Assembly: GCA_033239525.1 (NCBI GenBank)
Contig: BSYO01000030.1
Coordinates: 5,493,119 to 5,557,118, forward strand
Direction of reading: 5' to 3'
Source of the DNA: Nepenthes gracilis
Lineage: Eukaryota > Streptophyta > Magnoliopsida > Caryophyllales > Nepenthaceae
DNA length: 64,000 nucleotides
The notes below the pieces were generated by a model that worked only from the letters and a program-made list of their open reading frames with translations, was not told the DNA's origin and ran no database searches. Shown here piece by piece: positions 1 to 12,028 of the stretch. The position numbers and the translations under genes were made by a program. How positions within the stretch are numbered: the first letter of the stretch is position 1; every line of letters begins with the position of its first letter.

Positions 1-1097
1 GTTGTCAATGTTTGATTTTGGAGTCAGCATCACAGGATTTGGAAGATCCAGCGTCATTGTTTATAAGGGGCTGGGACAGGTCACAATAGTTCCGCTTTTG
101 TAACAAGCATATGGCATATTGTCATGTGAAGAGTTACCGGATTCACAGTACCACTATAAATACAGTACATGCAACCAAGTACAAAGTTTGTTATACATAA
201 AGGGTTGTCACTGCAAATCAAATTTCCACACACTTCCAAGCTAGTTGTCCGCATGAGGGTTAGAAATTAGATAACTAGGTTACTGCTACTAATGAATTCA
301 AATGCAATGTGGACATGGCTTATAACTAGTTCCCAACCATAGAGCACTTGTACACACAACTAGAAGTAGTTCTATTGCTTTCTTATCTCTTGAATTTCTC
401 ATTTTTGTGATTGGAAGAGTATAAGCTTTATCGGAGTGTAAAGGCAGGCTTTGCAATAGCTATTCTGGTGGTTTGGTATCCCATTTAGTTCATTACTGCA
501 GCAAAACTTATAAACTATTTAGTGCTTTGTTTGTTCACGTATAAGCCCACCATCCAAAATCTAAAATTACAGAAACATTCTAAACAAAATTCGATTTCAT
601 TTGAGATAGGCACATGCTCCTAGCGTTCCGTTTCCTCATAAACAACTTTCAATTTCCATTAACATGTGAGCAATACTACCAACGTTTACTCTAGAAACAG
701 AATCACTTACACTCTATGCAACCAAGCACTATAATTCACTCACCATGAGACCTACAAATGAGAGTATTATACTGCCTATCAAAAAGTGATTGCTAACAAC
801 ACCGACCCAAAATCTGTATAATTCACTCACCATGGGACCCACAAATCAGAGTATTTAAACGTCAGATCAAAAAAGTGAGAGCTAACAACACCCGCCCTAG
901 GAAAAATCTCGGTGCCAGTATTCTTAACGGGTTCCTAAGTCACAGCCCATTTTTATACACAGTTATTACACTAGTTCTATTGTATCTGTTTTCATTTGAA
1001 ATTATTTCATCATAAACCTTGTGAGGGGAAGATAAGAAGTATCTCCAAAACTAAAAATTGTCTTGAAAGAGCCTGTGTTGAGAAATTGGCCGCACAC
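1..1097. other. No exon recognised; probably intron of the HAD-hydrolase gene
   Basis: No stretch on either strand reads as the next exon expected for the FMN-hydrolase-like gene on the minus strand, which would encode the conserved part following the phase-1 donor at 1097. The rest of that gene therefore probably lies beyond the left edge. The only structure seen is the 87-bp tandem duplication at 731-897. Confidence 0.5.
731..897. repeat. 87-bp tandem duplication, two copies
   Basis: The block starting ATAATTCACTCACCATG at 731 recurs at 818. Both copies continue through ACAAATNAGAGTATT and end in GCTAACAACACC. The copies differ at several positions, so this is an old local duplication. It lies in the probable intron downstream (gene sense) of exon 3 of the HAD-hydrolase gene. 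Confidence 0.8.
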
Positions 1098-3035
1098 CTT
1101 TTAAATCAAATGGTCTTCCATCTTTAAAGAACTTTCTGGCTAATTCACCCTGCGATGGAAAATATAACTACTCAAACATAATCAAAAGCCCCAAAATCAT
1201 AAAACCATCTCTTGACTCCAAGCAAAGAACACCAAGCATTTATACTTCTTTTCACAAACATTTGGAAACTTGCTTTATTCTGCATTTTTTTTTTTTTTGG
1301 GGGATGGTGGTAATGAGGAAGCTACACAAAATGAGATTGTTGTTTATAAGGTTGAATCCAGCCACAGGTGGGAAAGGCACCAAAGGCTACTTCTTGCATC
1401 AATATAGTATATACATTTGGATGAGTGTGCAGTGTGCATACAGCTTTACTGGTCAATGAAAGATGTGGCAGCATAAGGGCATAATGTCAAAACCATTATA
1501 AGCATTGATATAATGAGGCTTCCACAGTTATGATTCTTAGAACTGAACGGGATTGGAGGAGCATATCCAAATTTCATATATTATTGTGAGTTTTTTATTT
1601 TTTTTAAGGGACGGAAGAATGTTCTATTACCTGTACTTCTCAATTCTCCAAAAGGACAGAGAAATAAATCATATTTTTTAATGAGGAATGCTTGGTTTAG
1701 CAGGGTGTCGAAATTGACAATTTTAAAATCAACTCTCTGATGCTAGAGATTAATGAGGTAAGAATTGCTCCAACACTCTCTTCTAATCAATTTATATATA
1801 CAAGCAAATATGTGTGTGTGTGTGTGTGTGTATTTACATGATAACGAGGGATACAGACGATAGTCCAGATGGCCATCAAGTCATCCAATTATACGTTTTA
1901 GTATGGTAGAAAATTTTATTACTTTTCATAGTGACACCCAAGCATACCTCATTAATCAAACCCTTTTCAAACTCACTCCAGGCAGTTGGATGCTTGCATT
2001 CCATCAATTCCTTCAAAGACAAGCTGAACAAGAAATGCAATGACCACATAGGCATATCTTGAAATAGAACAAAAAAAGGAAATTCAAAAGGTGTAACTTA
2101 AAAAAGAAATCGAAACCTCGCAGGTATAAAGACAAATGGACCATAGAAACAGCAGGCACTAGTACATTTAAACAAATTTTTTAAAAAACAATGTCGACAT
2201 TGTACAGCATTTGATGCTTGATCGCTTACTATACCCTTCGGGCATTGCAATCCGTCCAATTAGTCCTAAAACCTTTAATCCCTAAGTTTCTAATAGAACA
2301 TCATGGTTTCTTCCCCTCCATTCCCTTGGTTGGAGAGATATAATATAATGTTCAGCACAATAGAAAATGCAGTGTTTCTATAATGTTTTCTTCATTTGAT
2401 TGCATTACATTACATCCTACCAAACACATGTTCAACGGAATCGGCAAAGGACAAACAAAAAACACGATTATAAGACGAGGCAAAAATCATTTCTGTTTTC
2501 CCCGTCAGATCCTATAGAGGCTTACAGATTTATATTAAGACATTCTAAACTGATTAGAAACTAAACTAGACTTTCTATTTATCTTTTCCTCTCAACCAGG
2601 AGAAGCTCCATTTGAATCTCGTTTGTTATGTTTGGATAATGCCGCCGAATTGGCGAGATATTCTACATCCCAATCAGACTTATATGCAAACACATAAAAC
2701 AAGGCCACCAGATTACGACTGAGATTCTTAGCTCGTTCACTTCTCTGAACAAACAGATGCATTATATCAAAATGTCTTATTCCGAATGGGAGTGTAGAAT
2801 GGTACCCGAAGAAAGCAGGGATGTCCTCGTAGAAAGGATCCCGAACAATGGTATCCATCACATCAAATAACAGCACTGGAAGCTTTCTCGCAGCATTCCT
2901 GGCATCAGATTGACCCGCAGAACTACTTCTACTGGTGCTGATGCTATAACTATTCATATTTGTAGGAAAACGTTTTGGGGATTTTGATGAGATTTTTAGG
3001 GAGAATGAAGAGATTGGTCTTAAAAGAAGGGCCAT
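1098..3035 (-). CDS. Plastid FMN hydrolase-like HAD-family phosphatase, first three exons (partial)
   Basis: Three minus-strand exons join cleanly: 2806-3035 (start ATG at 3035, 230 nt), 1948-2023 (76 nt) and 1098-1149 (52 nt). Each is bounded by GT donors (GTACC, GTATGC, GTGTGC) and AG acceptors, with matching phases 2 and 0 and a phase-1 exit. The N-terminus (about residues 1-48) is rich in Ser and Arg like a plastid transit peptide. HAD motif I follows, DVMDT with Asp58 and Asp61, in the context RKLPVLLFDVMDTIVRDPF. Exons 2 and 3 encode KELMECKHPTAW and ELARKFFKDGRPFDL. This pattern matches from memory the plant family that includes Arabidopsis At1g79790, a chloroplast FMN hydrolase that dephosphorylates FMN to riboflavin. 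The later HAD motifs must lie left of position 1. No stop or frameshift is seen in the exons, so this is likely an intact host gene. A 24-bp duplication precedes the ATG. Confidence 0.85.
1811..1831. repeat. (TG)10 microsatellite
   Basis: A perfect run of ten TG units lies between exons 2 and 3 of the HAD-hydrolase gene, that is, in intron 2. Confidence 0.9.
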
Positions 3036-3078
3036 CTATCGACAGATCGTGAGGGTCATCTATCGACAGATCATGGCT
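3036..3078 (-). promoter_or_regulatory. Two short upstream ORFs ending exactly at the next ATG, made by a 24-bp duplication
   Basis: Reading the minus strand toward the main ATG at 3035, an ATG at 3074 opens a 4-codon ORF ending in TAG. The next base starts an ATG at 3059 that opens a 7-codon ORF ending in TAG, and that stop is directly followed by the main ATG. All three are in one frame, because ATCTGTCGATAGATG is duplicated with a 24-bp period. If the mRNA starts upstream of 3074 these could lower translation of the main ORF or favour reinitiation. The transcription start is unknown. Confidence 0.55.
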
Positions 3079-3239
3079 TTCGTCTCTGTTCTCCTTGTGT
3101 ACAGCAGATTCAACTGACGGGGAGGAGAGCAAGCCGCGCAAATACTAGTCAACTGGTCGAATTTAGGGTTGATGAAGAGGAGAAGACGAGGAAAAGAAGA
3201 AAATAAAATCTATAAAAACTAAAAACTAATAATAAATCG

Positions 3240-5340
3240 AAAAATGGTAGAAATTAGCAAAATTGATATCAATTCTTAATAGATTTAATTCGTTAATTTG
3301 TAATATTATTTTAATTGTCATTTTTATTTAATATTTTCCCTAACTTGGTTTTCAACTTATTATTTAAAAATTAAATGATAGAAAAACATTTATGGAATTT
3401 TAAATAATTTTTTTAAAAAAATATTTTTTAATTTATAATATTAATAATCAGAAAATAAGAATACATGATTAAGTAAAGGAAGTTTCAACTATGCTATATT
3501 TATACCTCAAAAATAAATAATTACAATCCTATGAATATTATATCTTATAGTTTGTCTCACATCCTATAATTTATAATATAAATAAAAAAAATTAGAATAA
3601 TTTTTTGGTGCCCTCTAATCCAAACCAATACTTAGAAAAAAAAATCTAAAAGAAAAATATCGTTATAAAAAAATAAAAATAATAGTAAGTGATAACCTTA
3701 GAAATAAAAATAGTCAATCATCTTATTATTAAAATAATTATATTTTTTTCATTAAATTTAAAAAAATATTTAAAGTTTTCTATTTATAAAACCAATAGTC
3801 AACCAAAAATAATTTATACTACTCAAATTTTCATCAACTACAAAATATTTAGATTAAATGTCAATTGCGTTACATTTTAATATAAAATTAGGTAATTGAA
3901 ATCTAAGAAATATCATATTTTATAGTTTAGTCCACCCCATATTTTTATGATATTAAATAGCTTTTTTAAGGAAAAAAAAAATCTATTGATGGCCTCTACT
4001 TAAACCCAATGCTAACCTAAGAAAAAATAGGAGAAGAAATATCGTCCTTAAAAAAATTAAAATAAAAAACTCAAAAATAAAAGTAGTCGATCACTTTATT
4101 GCTACAATCAATAACATATTTTCTTCCTAATTTTTGAAAATATATATATATAATTTTTTAATTTATAAGATTAATAATTACAAAATAAAAAAAAATATCT
4201 GATTTAAATATTTATAAATTACGAATTAGTATATATTAAATGTGCTATTATTATGTTTCAAACTTAAATAATTGAAATTCTATAAATGCTGTATTTAATT
4301 ATTTATCTCATCATTTTTATTTTATATTAAATAATTTTTTTAGAATAATACACTGGTAGGCTTTAATTAAACTCAATACTTACCTAAAGAAAAAATTAGG
4401 ATAAGAAATATATTATAAAAAGCGGGGAATATGGCCTCAAAACTAAGAGGAGTCAATGTCCTTTACTATAAATAATAACATATTTTCTTACCAAATTAAA
4501 AAATTAGTAATTTCTTCTAGTCTATAAACTAATACGGTTTGATATTATGCTATGGTGATGCCTTAAAATTATATAATTGAAATTTCATGAGAATTATATT
4601 ATGAAGCTTATCCACCACCCATATTTTGTAATTTAATTTTTTTTTTTTGAATAATCGATTGGTGGCTTTAAATCAACCCAATGTTTACCCAAAAAGCAAG
4701 TTAGGAGCATAAATATTTTGAGCAAAATATTAAAGAAACAAAGATCACCTTAAAAATAAGTATCATCAATCACTTTATTATTACAAATAAAAATATATTT
4801 ACTTACTATATCAAAAATAATGTAACTTTTTGGCTTTAAAGACTAATAATCACCAAATAAAAATTGGTATGATTCAAAACCATATCAGATATAAATTCAT
4901 ATAAAATAAAAGACAACTGTATTATATCTGAAAAATAAAAGTAGTCAGCCGCATTATTACTACAAACAGCAGTATATTTTTCTCACCAACTCTGAAAATA
5001 TAACATTTTAATTTATAAGACTAATTATGAACAAATAAAAAGATGTGTGATTTAAATTCACATTAGATATGAATTAATATAGATTAAATTGTTAACTATA
5101 TTATTCTTATATCTCAAAATGGCATAATTAAATTCCTATGAGTAATATGTTATAGTTTGTCCCACCGCTTATGATTTATAATATTAAATAATATTTTTAG
5201 AATAAAGCATAGGTGCACTGTTTAAATACTCATTAAGTATGAATTGGTATATATTAAATGGCAATTGTGCTATTATGCTTCAAATTTCTGTAATTAAAAT
5301 TATGACGTCTCATGTACTGATATATATTTTTTTATACCAT
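3240..5340. repeat. Diverged AT-rich tandem repeat, long period (about 310-380 bp)
   Basis: Two landmarks recur in the same order. One resembles GGCYTYTAATYNAACCCAAT followed by an A-rich CTTAGAAAAAA stretch, near 3612, 3991, 4359 and 4664. The other resembles AATAAAARTAGTCAATCA followed by TTTATTATTACAAATAA, near 3701, 4073, 4440, 4753 and 4930. Spacings are about 370, 367, 310 and a shorter last one. Units are heavily diverged and no ORF runs through them. It lies just upstream of the HAD-hydrolase gene. Confidence 0.65.
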
Positions 5341-5959
5341 AATAGGGATGTGAGCCTTTCTTATATTCATTCATTTATGGATAATAGTCTTATCATACAA
5401 GGGATCTAAATGTCAACCAAAATCATAATGACTCGAACATCGCATTATTAAACTGCGGTGTTAGTCTTATTAGGGAAGATGCATTCTGAACATTCATAAG
5501 CCATTTTTTTTTCATTAAACTTGGCTGAAACATATATGATTTATCAAAATAACAAAAGCAATTTCTAAGATCATCAAAACAACATATTATAACTTTTAAG
5601 TTTACAACATCATTAGGTGCACGTTCTTTTTCTTTTCTATACTAAATTCAAAGTGTACATAATTCTAAAATACCACAAAATGTAAGGAGTCTCCAAGCTT
5701 CCTTCTTACTTTGATCATCAATCGTCAATTTTTGTGATCCATCTGAAGGGAAGAAAAATCGCAAGAAGTGAGCCAAATGCTCAGCAGTGTACATATTATG
5801 CAAGGATATGCAATGTTTATATAGAACATACTTTATATACATATAAGGATCGGATACATGAAATACAATGCCTTTATCTTTCTTTCTTTACTAAACTTTT
5901 ACCAAACTTTATTCATAACTTTCTTATCTTAAGAAGCATTCACTGAACTTTATTTACTT
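5341..5959. other. AT-rich stretch with nothing recognised
   Basis: Only short chance ORFs are present (for example 5648-5842). No repeat boundary or coding similarity was recognised. The left boundary of the following LTR-like block could lie within this interval. Confidence 0.4.
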
Positions 5960-8803
5960 TTCCTTATTGTGAGGGATTAGGGCAAGCAGGCCTCACCTCC
6001 ATATTACTCTCCGAGGTGAGTAATATTACCTGTATTATCCGTAGACGGGACCAAAAGTCGACATCCTGCAACTACATTTGAGGATAGATTGTATTCAATC
6101 AACATAATCAAAGGCCAATATCCCGAGGACGGCGGTCATATGATATCATTTCCTCATTGTACAACGCCCCGAGGACGGCGGTCATATCATATCATTTTCT
6201 CCTTGTACAACGCCCCGAGGACAACGGTCATATCATATCATTTCCTCCTTGTACAACGCCCCGAGGACGGCGGTCATATAATATCATTTCTTCCTTGTAT
6301 AACGCCCCGAGGACGACGGTCATGTTATATCATTTTCTCCTTGTACAACGCCCCGAGGACGGCGGTCATATCATATCATTTCCTCTTTGTACAATACATC
6401 GAGGACAACGGTCACATCATATCATTTTCAGTGGTCATTTTATGGCTAGTTTAATGGCTGGATCAATTTACCCAAATTTTATTAACAAAGATGAGTATCG
6501 ATTTGGTCGGGTGACCGGTTCAATGTCGGTTCGATATCCAAATTAGGTCAAATTTAATATCCTAATATCTTAAGATTATCTTAACATTCTTAAGTTGAAT
6601 CGGATGTAGGTTGGGCAATTTAGGGGCCAGTTCGGATGGTCTAAACAAAAAGGCTAAAGCGGTTCATTTAGCTTATCCTTTAGTAGCATATGGGTGCTAA
6701 CACCAAGTTCTTCAAAGGGCCGGTTCACTATTCAATTTAAGGTATTTTTGGACTCAAATTTGTGTGTTGGTAGCTTGACTCTTGTACTAAATAACTTGGC
6801 CGGAGCGGCTCCTGCATCCTCCGGTTTATGGCCGGTTCGGTCGTCTGTTTCCAGACTATCATATTCTACTTCAACAGGAAGGTGCAGTGAATAGTTCTGT
6901 TTGGGAGACCTTTATGGCCAGTTCAAGGCCGGTTCTTAGTTGGTCCATGGAGTTTAATAATAGCTAAAAGACTCAAGTTTAAGAATTGGTTGGGATTGTG
7001 GCCGTTTCCTACCAAAATCTGGCCGGTTCAGGCCTGAGAAATGGCCACAAATTCTGCATCAGCAGTGTTCTTATGCAACCAGTTTTCTGTTACTATCTTG
7101 GGGGCCGATTCGTGACCGGTTTGGGTTCAACTTTTTCAAAGATACACTTTGTTATTATCATGATAATGTCAAGCTATCACGGCTGCCTGTTCAGCCCATT
7201 TGGGCATCGGTTTGGTGGCCAAAAGTTCATATATCAGCAGAATTGTTGAATCTGGCCGGTTGCTGATATGAAGGCCAGTTCAGTGACCGGCTCAACTCGG
7301 CTTTTCGAGCTGTTTGGTCACAACTTAGGTAAGGTACTGAAATTATAGTATACCGAATTTGGGCTCAATTGGACATTGTTTGGTTGGCTGTTTGGCAAAA
7401 GTTCAGAAAATAGTTTCTTGGTCGGTTTAAACTTCAGATTCCAGCTCAACAATTTCATGAAATTTTGGATAATTATAATCAAATTCATACAATTTGCAAG
7501 TATTAGATCAATAATACTTTGCCAATTAACAATGAAAAACAACAAAGAATGAAGAAATCAGAGTACACTTGCCAGCAAATATTCAGATACACCCTTGCTG
7601 TCTTTGGTTTTCTTTCTCCCTTCTGATTTTTCTCTCTGTTTTCCTTTCTGTTTTTCCTTCTTCTCTCCCACGTTTTCCTCTCTTTTCTCACGATTTCCTT
7701 CTCTTTTTTCCCCTCTCTAACTCCCTAACATGACCTTAAATAAAATTAATTGAGAGGCTTACTCATCTCTTGCTGGAAGGAGCTGCTGCCACCTACTTCA
7801 ACAACTTGCAGCTACTGCTGCCGTGGGAGGTGGCTCCTCCAACAGCTGTGAAGAGCTGCTTCCGTGGCTCTTCGTCTTTTCTGATTTATCAGCAATTATA
7901 TATTGCTACTGTGTCGTGTGGTGGTGAGAAGCTGCCGTGAAAAATTCTGCTGTTTCAGCAGTCAACATAAGCAGCTGTGGTTACTTTTATCTTTCTTAAA
8001 ATTGGGCTATTGTTTTATGGTTACAACTGCCGTAAAATGCTGGCCATCAGCTGATTAATTGGTTGCCATGTGTACTTGGCTTGCTGAAGAAAAATGTGTA
8101 TATATATATATTCTACAAAATAAGTGGCAGCTGATTTTGTGTGTTTTTGATGCAGCTTGCCGTGGGGGATTTCCTTTCTTCTTTATATATATTTATATAT
8201 ATATACATATTATATTGCCTCAAGTGAGTAGCTGAAAGCTGTTTTATTTTACTCTAATTTTGACTAAGTGTGTGAGGGAAAATTGCTGCGTGTGCCTTGT
8301 GCTGCTGAAGCAAGTTTGTTACTGCGCTTCTTGCTGAATTCAGAATAATTTCAACATACTATGGAGTGTGTGGAGTGTTAGGATTTATTAATTTTTACTT
8401 AGATAATTTTATTCATACTAATTTTAATCAATCGAACTAATTTCGGTAACTAATCGGGTCTAATTTTCTTGATTAGTTCATCTTGTAATCAGTCGAATTT
8501 AATTATTAATCGAGTGAGAATTGTTTTATCGAATTAATTCCCTATCGTTGATTCTCTCTTTTATTAACCAGTATTGAAATCAGTTTCATTAAATAAATTT
8601 TTATAACATTTTTTCATGAGTTCCTGGCTTTTGGGTTTTAACTGTTCATTATTCTAAATTGTTTTTTACCGATATCCTTAAATCGATGGAAGCTCCAAGT
8701 CCAAGTATTTTATTTTTAGTAATTCTCCAAATGTCGGACTTCTTTGCATCATTTGACCTTGATAAATTATGCTTTACTTGATCAAGAGATCTCGGACTTT
8801 ACA
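5960..8803 (+). mobile_element. Large LTR-like block, same family as the one at 19,555-23,433
   Basis: The block has the same internal order as the better-defined LTR at 19,555-23,433 read on its minus strand: a section full of GGCCGGTTC-type motifs (6,600-7,300), a pyrimidine-rich section (7,600-7,730), a GCTGCTG-rich section (7,780-8,340), an AATCAATCGAACTAATTTCGG section (8,430), then CCTGGCTTTTGGG...CTGTTCATT (about 8,620). It ends ATCTCGGACTTTACA at 8803, where the other copy ends ATCTCGAACCTTACA. That supports 8803 as the 3' end (CA). The left end was not found, so 5960 is a guess just before the 46-bp array. No coding capacity was recognised and the ORFs inside are chance. Confidence 0.55.
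6105..6436. repeat. 46-bp minisatellite, about seven copies
   Basis: GAGGAC occurs at 6125, 6171, 6217, 6263, 6309, 6355 and 6401, exactly 46 bp apart each time. The unit contains CCCCGAGGACGGCGGTCATA then TCATATCATTTCCTCCTTGT. Because 46 is not divisible by three, the apparent ORFs through it cycle through frames and are not genes. Confidence 0.97.
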
Positions 8804-9954
8804 AAAATCCTTTGAATTTGTCCCACCACACACCGTTTGTAATGTTAAAAATTAATTTTAGGATCGGGGGCTATTATGTAAGCGTGAGTGACAACCCCTT
8901 CTTTCGGCTATCTGTTAATTGGATTAAAATTCAATGAGTGTGATTTAATGTTAACAAAAAATTACAAAAAAATAAGTATAGTGTTTTGTTATTATTTATA
9001 TTATAAGTATTTAGATATTTAAATATTTTTACGGAAAAATAATTTAAAAACTTTTATATTATATACTTTTTAAAATATTAAATTTCGTATGTTAAATCTT
9101 CATAAACCAATGGATAAAATGTGAAGAAAAGATATTGCTATATACACTTGCGTAAGTGCCCATTTTTTTTGGGCTTGGTGTTAGCAAATGATGTGGCTTA
9201 AACAACCACTAAAGCGGAATAATGAATCAAGTTTATACCTCCCGCCATTTTGTGTGTTCTGTTTTCGAACGTGAGATCCGGATCGGCTTTGAGCTTCTGG
9301 ACACTCCTTCCTCCTTTAGATAGTGTAATGCTTGGGTTGGGTGCCAGGAACAAAGTCAGAACGCTCAATTTATAGGCAAAACCATCATTTGTCTCAAACG
9401 TGCGTTTCAAACTCAAATCGGCTGAGAATTGATTTGTCAATCAATTGGAAAGTTATCAACACTAAATGAACCACTAATACTTAAGCAATTAGCTGAGTTA
9501 AACGGTAGATGGAGTCAAACACATCGAGGAAGACGAAGCGAAATCGAAACTATTTACGGCTCAAAAACAGCTTCGAAAAGGCTTGATGAAGCCGACTCTC
9601 GGCTCGGCTTGGCGGCTCGCTTGACGGCTAATTGGCTGAAGCCTATATTATCCCACTTGGTCCATGTTTTACTTGATGTGCTAACCAAACTTATCAATTC
9701 TCAAACTTAAGAAATAAATATACGAATCATGACGATAAGTCCTCTAATAATGAGTAATATCTTTAATGTATTACAATATATTACATTTCTCAAGTTATTT
9801 TTGTATTCGGTAACTTTACTTTATGAATAAACCCTATATTTATTCTTTATTCAATAATTAACGACATTCTCAAACCAATTAATGTGTACACAATTTTGAG
9901 AAATATCACAACAAATAAATAGAAATTTTTCAATATCATTGTCCATACAATAAA
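8804..9954. other. AT-rich stretch, probably includes the 3' LTR of the copia remnant
   Basis: The copia body on the minus strand ends near 9,960, so its 3' LTR should lie immediately to the left. The minus-strand text around 9,650-9,710 (forms such as ATGGACCAAGTGGGATAATA) recalls copia LTRs, but no matching 5' copy is present to set boundaries. ORFs at 9198-9440 and 9429-9710 overlap on opposite strands and have no recognised similarity. Confidence 0.35.
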
Positions 9955-9959
9955 AATTA

Positions 9960-10500
9960 CAAAATGGAACTCAATCCCATTTTTATTACAAGTTCCTTGA
10001 ACCTCAATGGTGGCATGTCTTTCGTCAAAGGATCAGCGATTATCAATTCAGTACTAATATGCTCAATAGTAATTTTCTTTCTTTTAATGCGCTCCTTTAT
10101 AGCTAAAAACTGAATATCGATGTGTTTATTTCGAATGCTACTTTTATTATTTTTAACTAGAAAAATAGCAGCTGAATTATCGCAAATAACTTTAATGGTC
10201 TTGAGATGGAATCAATCACTCTAAGCCTAAATATGAAATTTCTCATCTATACATCATACTTTGTAGCCTTAAAACAAGCAACGAACTTGGCTTCCATAGT
10301 GGAAGTAGCAATCAAAGTTTACTTTGCACTCCGCTAGGATACAGTTCCACCGGCAAATAAAAATATGTAACCGGATGTTGATTTACGTGAATCAACACAT
10401 CCAGCAAAGTCTGAATCGGAATACTCCAAAACTTCCAAATTATCGGTCCGTTTATATGTAAGCATATAGTCTTTGGTACCTTGAAGTTACCTCATGACTT
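9960..10500 (-). pseudogene. Copia RNase H remnant
   Basis: The minus strand reads ICDNSAAIFLVKNNKSSIR, then KHIDIQFLAIKERIKRKKI, then ADPLTKDMPPLRFKELV, the standard end of copia RNase H, finishing near 9,960. The first part (10,500-10,210) has stops. Its position immediately after RT fits the copia order. Confidence 0.85.
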
Positions 10501-10513
10501 TCTTGGCAGCTTT

Positions 10514-11480
10514 CTAGTATTTCATACCGTGATTACTCTGAAATCTTTTCAATATTCTAACTACAAATGCTATGACAGGTCTTGTACATACTTGAGCATA
10601 TATCAAACTTCCAACAATGGAAGCATACGGAATGTTTTTGATCTGTTCCCGTTCCAAATCATTTTTCGAGCATTGGCTCAAATTGAGCCTATCACCCTTC
10701 ACAATGGGTGCTACACTTGGTGAACAATCTTTCATCCGAAATCTCTGTAAAACTTTACTGATATAGGTCTTTTGAGACAAATCCTAGAACACAACGCGGT
10801 CCGTCTCGATGTATCTTGATACCAATGATATAAGATGCATCACCCATATCTTTTATTTTAAATTTATCAGAAAGATATTACTCATCATTGGATGCCAATA
10901 AAATATCATCCACATACAAAATAAGGAAACAAATATTACTCCCACTGACTTCCTAGTATATACATTGATCTAAAATATTCTCTTCAAAATCGAATGAAGA
11001 GATAATTTCATTAAATTTTAAATACCATTGACGGGAGGCTTGTTTCAATCTATATATGAACTTCTTTAGTTTGCATACCAATTGCTCACCATCACTAGAG
11101 AAGAATCCTTCTGATTGTTTTATGTAAACTTCTTCCTCTAGATCACCATTTAAAAATACTGTTTTTACATCCATTTGTTATAATTCCATATCAAAATAAG
11201 TAACCAATGCTAAAATTATGCGAAGAGAGTCCTTTTTAGATACAGGAGAAAAAATCTCGTAATCAATTCCTTCTTTTTGAGTATATCCCTTAGCAACGAG
11301 TCTTATTTTATATCTTTTGATATTGTCCAATGAGTCTTTCTTTGTTTTAAAGACCCATTTATACCCTATAACTTTCACCCATTTAGACAATTCAACAAGA
11401 TCCCAGACTCCATTGTAACTCATAGAATTCATCTCTTCTTTCATGGTATTGTACCATAATTGTGATTCATTATAACCCAT
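10514..11480 (-). pseudogene. Copia reverse transcriptase remnant
   Basis: RT blocks appear in order across three short frames: [10 protein letters not shown] and [13 protein letters not shown] (11,480-11,178), then DVKTVFLNGDLEEEVYIKQ and FIYRLKQASRQWYLKFNE (11,174-10,953), then LYVDDILLASND near 10,910 and SIVGSLIYAQVCTRP (10,780-10,514). The YVDD catalytic box is intact but stops and frame changes separate the blocks. Confidence 0.88.
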
Positions 11481-12028
11481 AGCTTATAAAAATATTTCAG
11501 AAATATTTTTAGCTCCTACATTGTAGTCTGACTCTTTCATATATACAATATAATCACTAAGGATTGCTGACTTTCTCATTTTAGAAGACCTTATTAATGT
11601 TGTGTCATCATCTTCAATAGGAGTATGTTATATAACTATTTCAAACAAATCATGAATTTCATAGTCAACTGAAATAGGATCAGTATTTTGTAAAATGACA
11701 TTGATTGATTGTTTAATACCAAATTGATCTTGAGGGGTATTGTGTACAACAATCAACATATCATTTGAAGTAAAGGGTTGAGAAACCAAATGATCAATTC
11801 TTGATCGTTTTCTCCCACTCATTAAGTCATTCTCAAGAAATTTTATATTTCTTGATTCCATAATCCTAATGCTGTGAGATTGACAGTAAAATTTGTATCC
11901 CTTGGACCGTTCAACATATCAAATAAAATGCCCACTAATAGTCCTTGGATCCAACTTCTTCTCATATGAGTTATAAACTCTTACTTCGGATGGGCATCCC
12001 ATATGCGTACATGTTGTAAACTCGATTT

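Noticed and set aside
6105..6436. CRISPR-like regular repeat
   Set aside because: The whole 46-bp unit is repeated with no unique spacers, and the surroundings are plant nuclear DNA.
6089..6546. Two overlapping ORFs with repeated PRTAVISYHFLLVQRPED-like peptides
   Set aside because: They are produced by the 46-bp minisatellite. The period is not a multiple of three, so each frame cycles through the same three peptides; no start context or partner.
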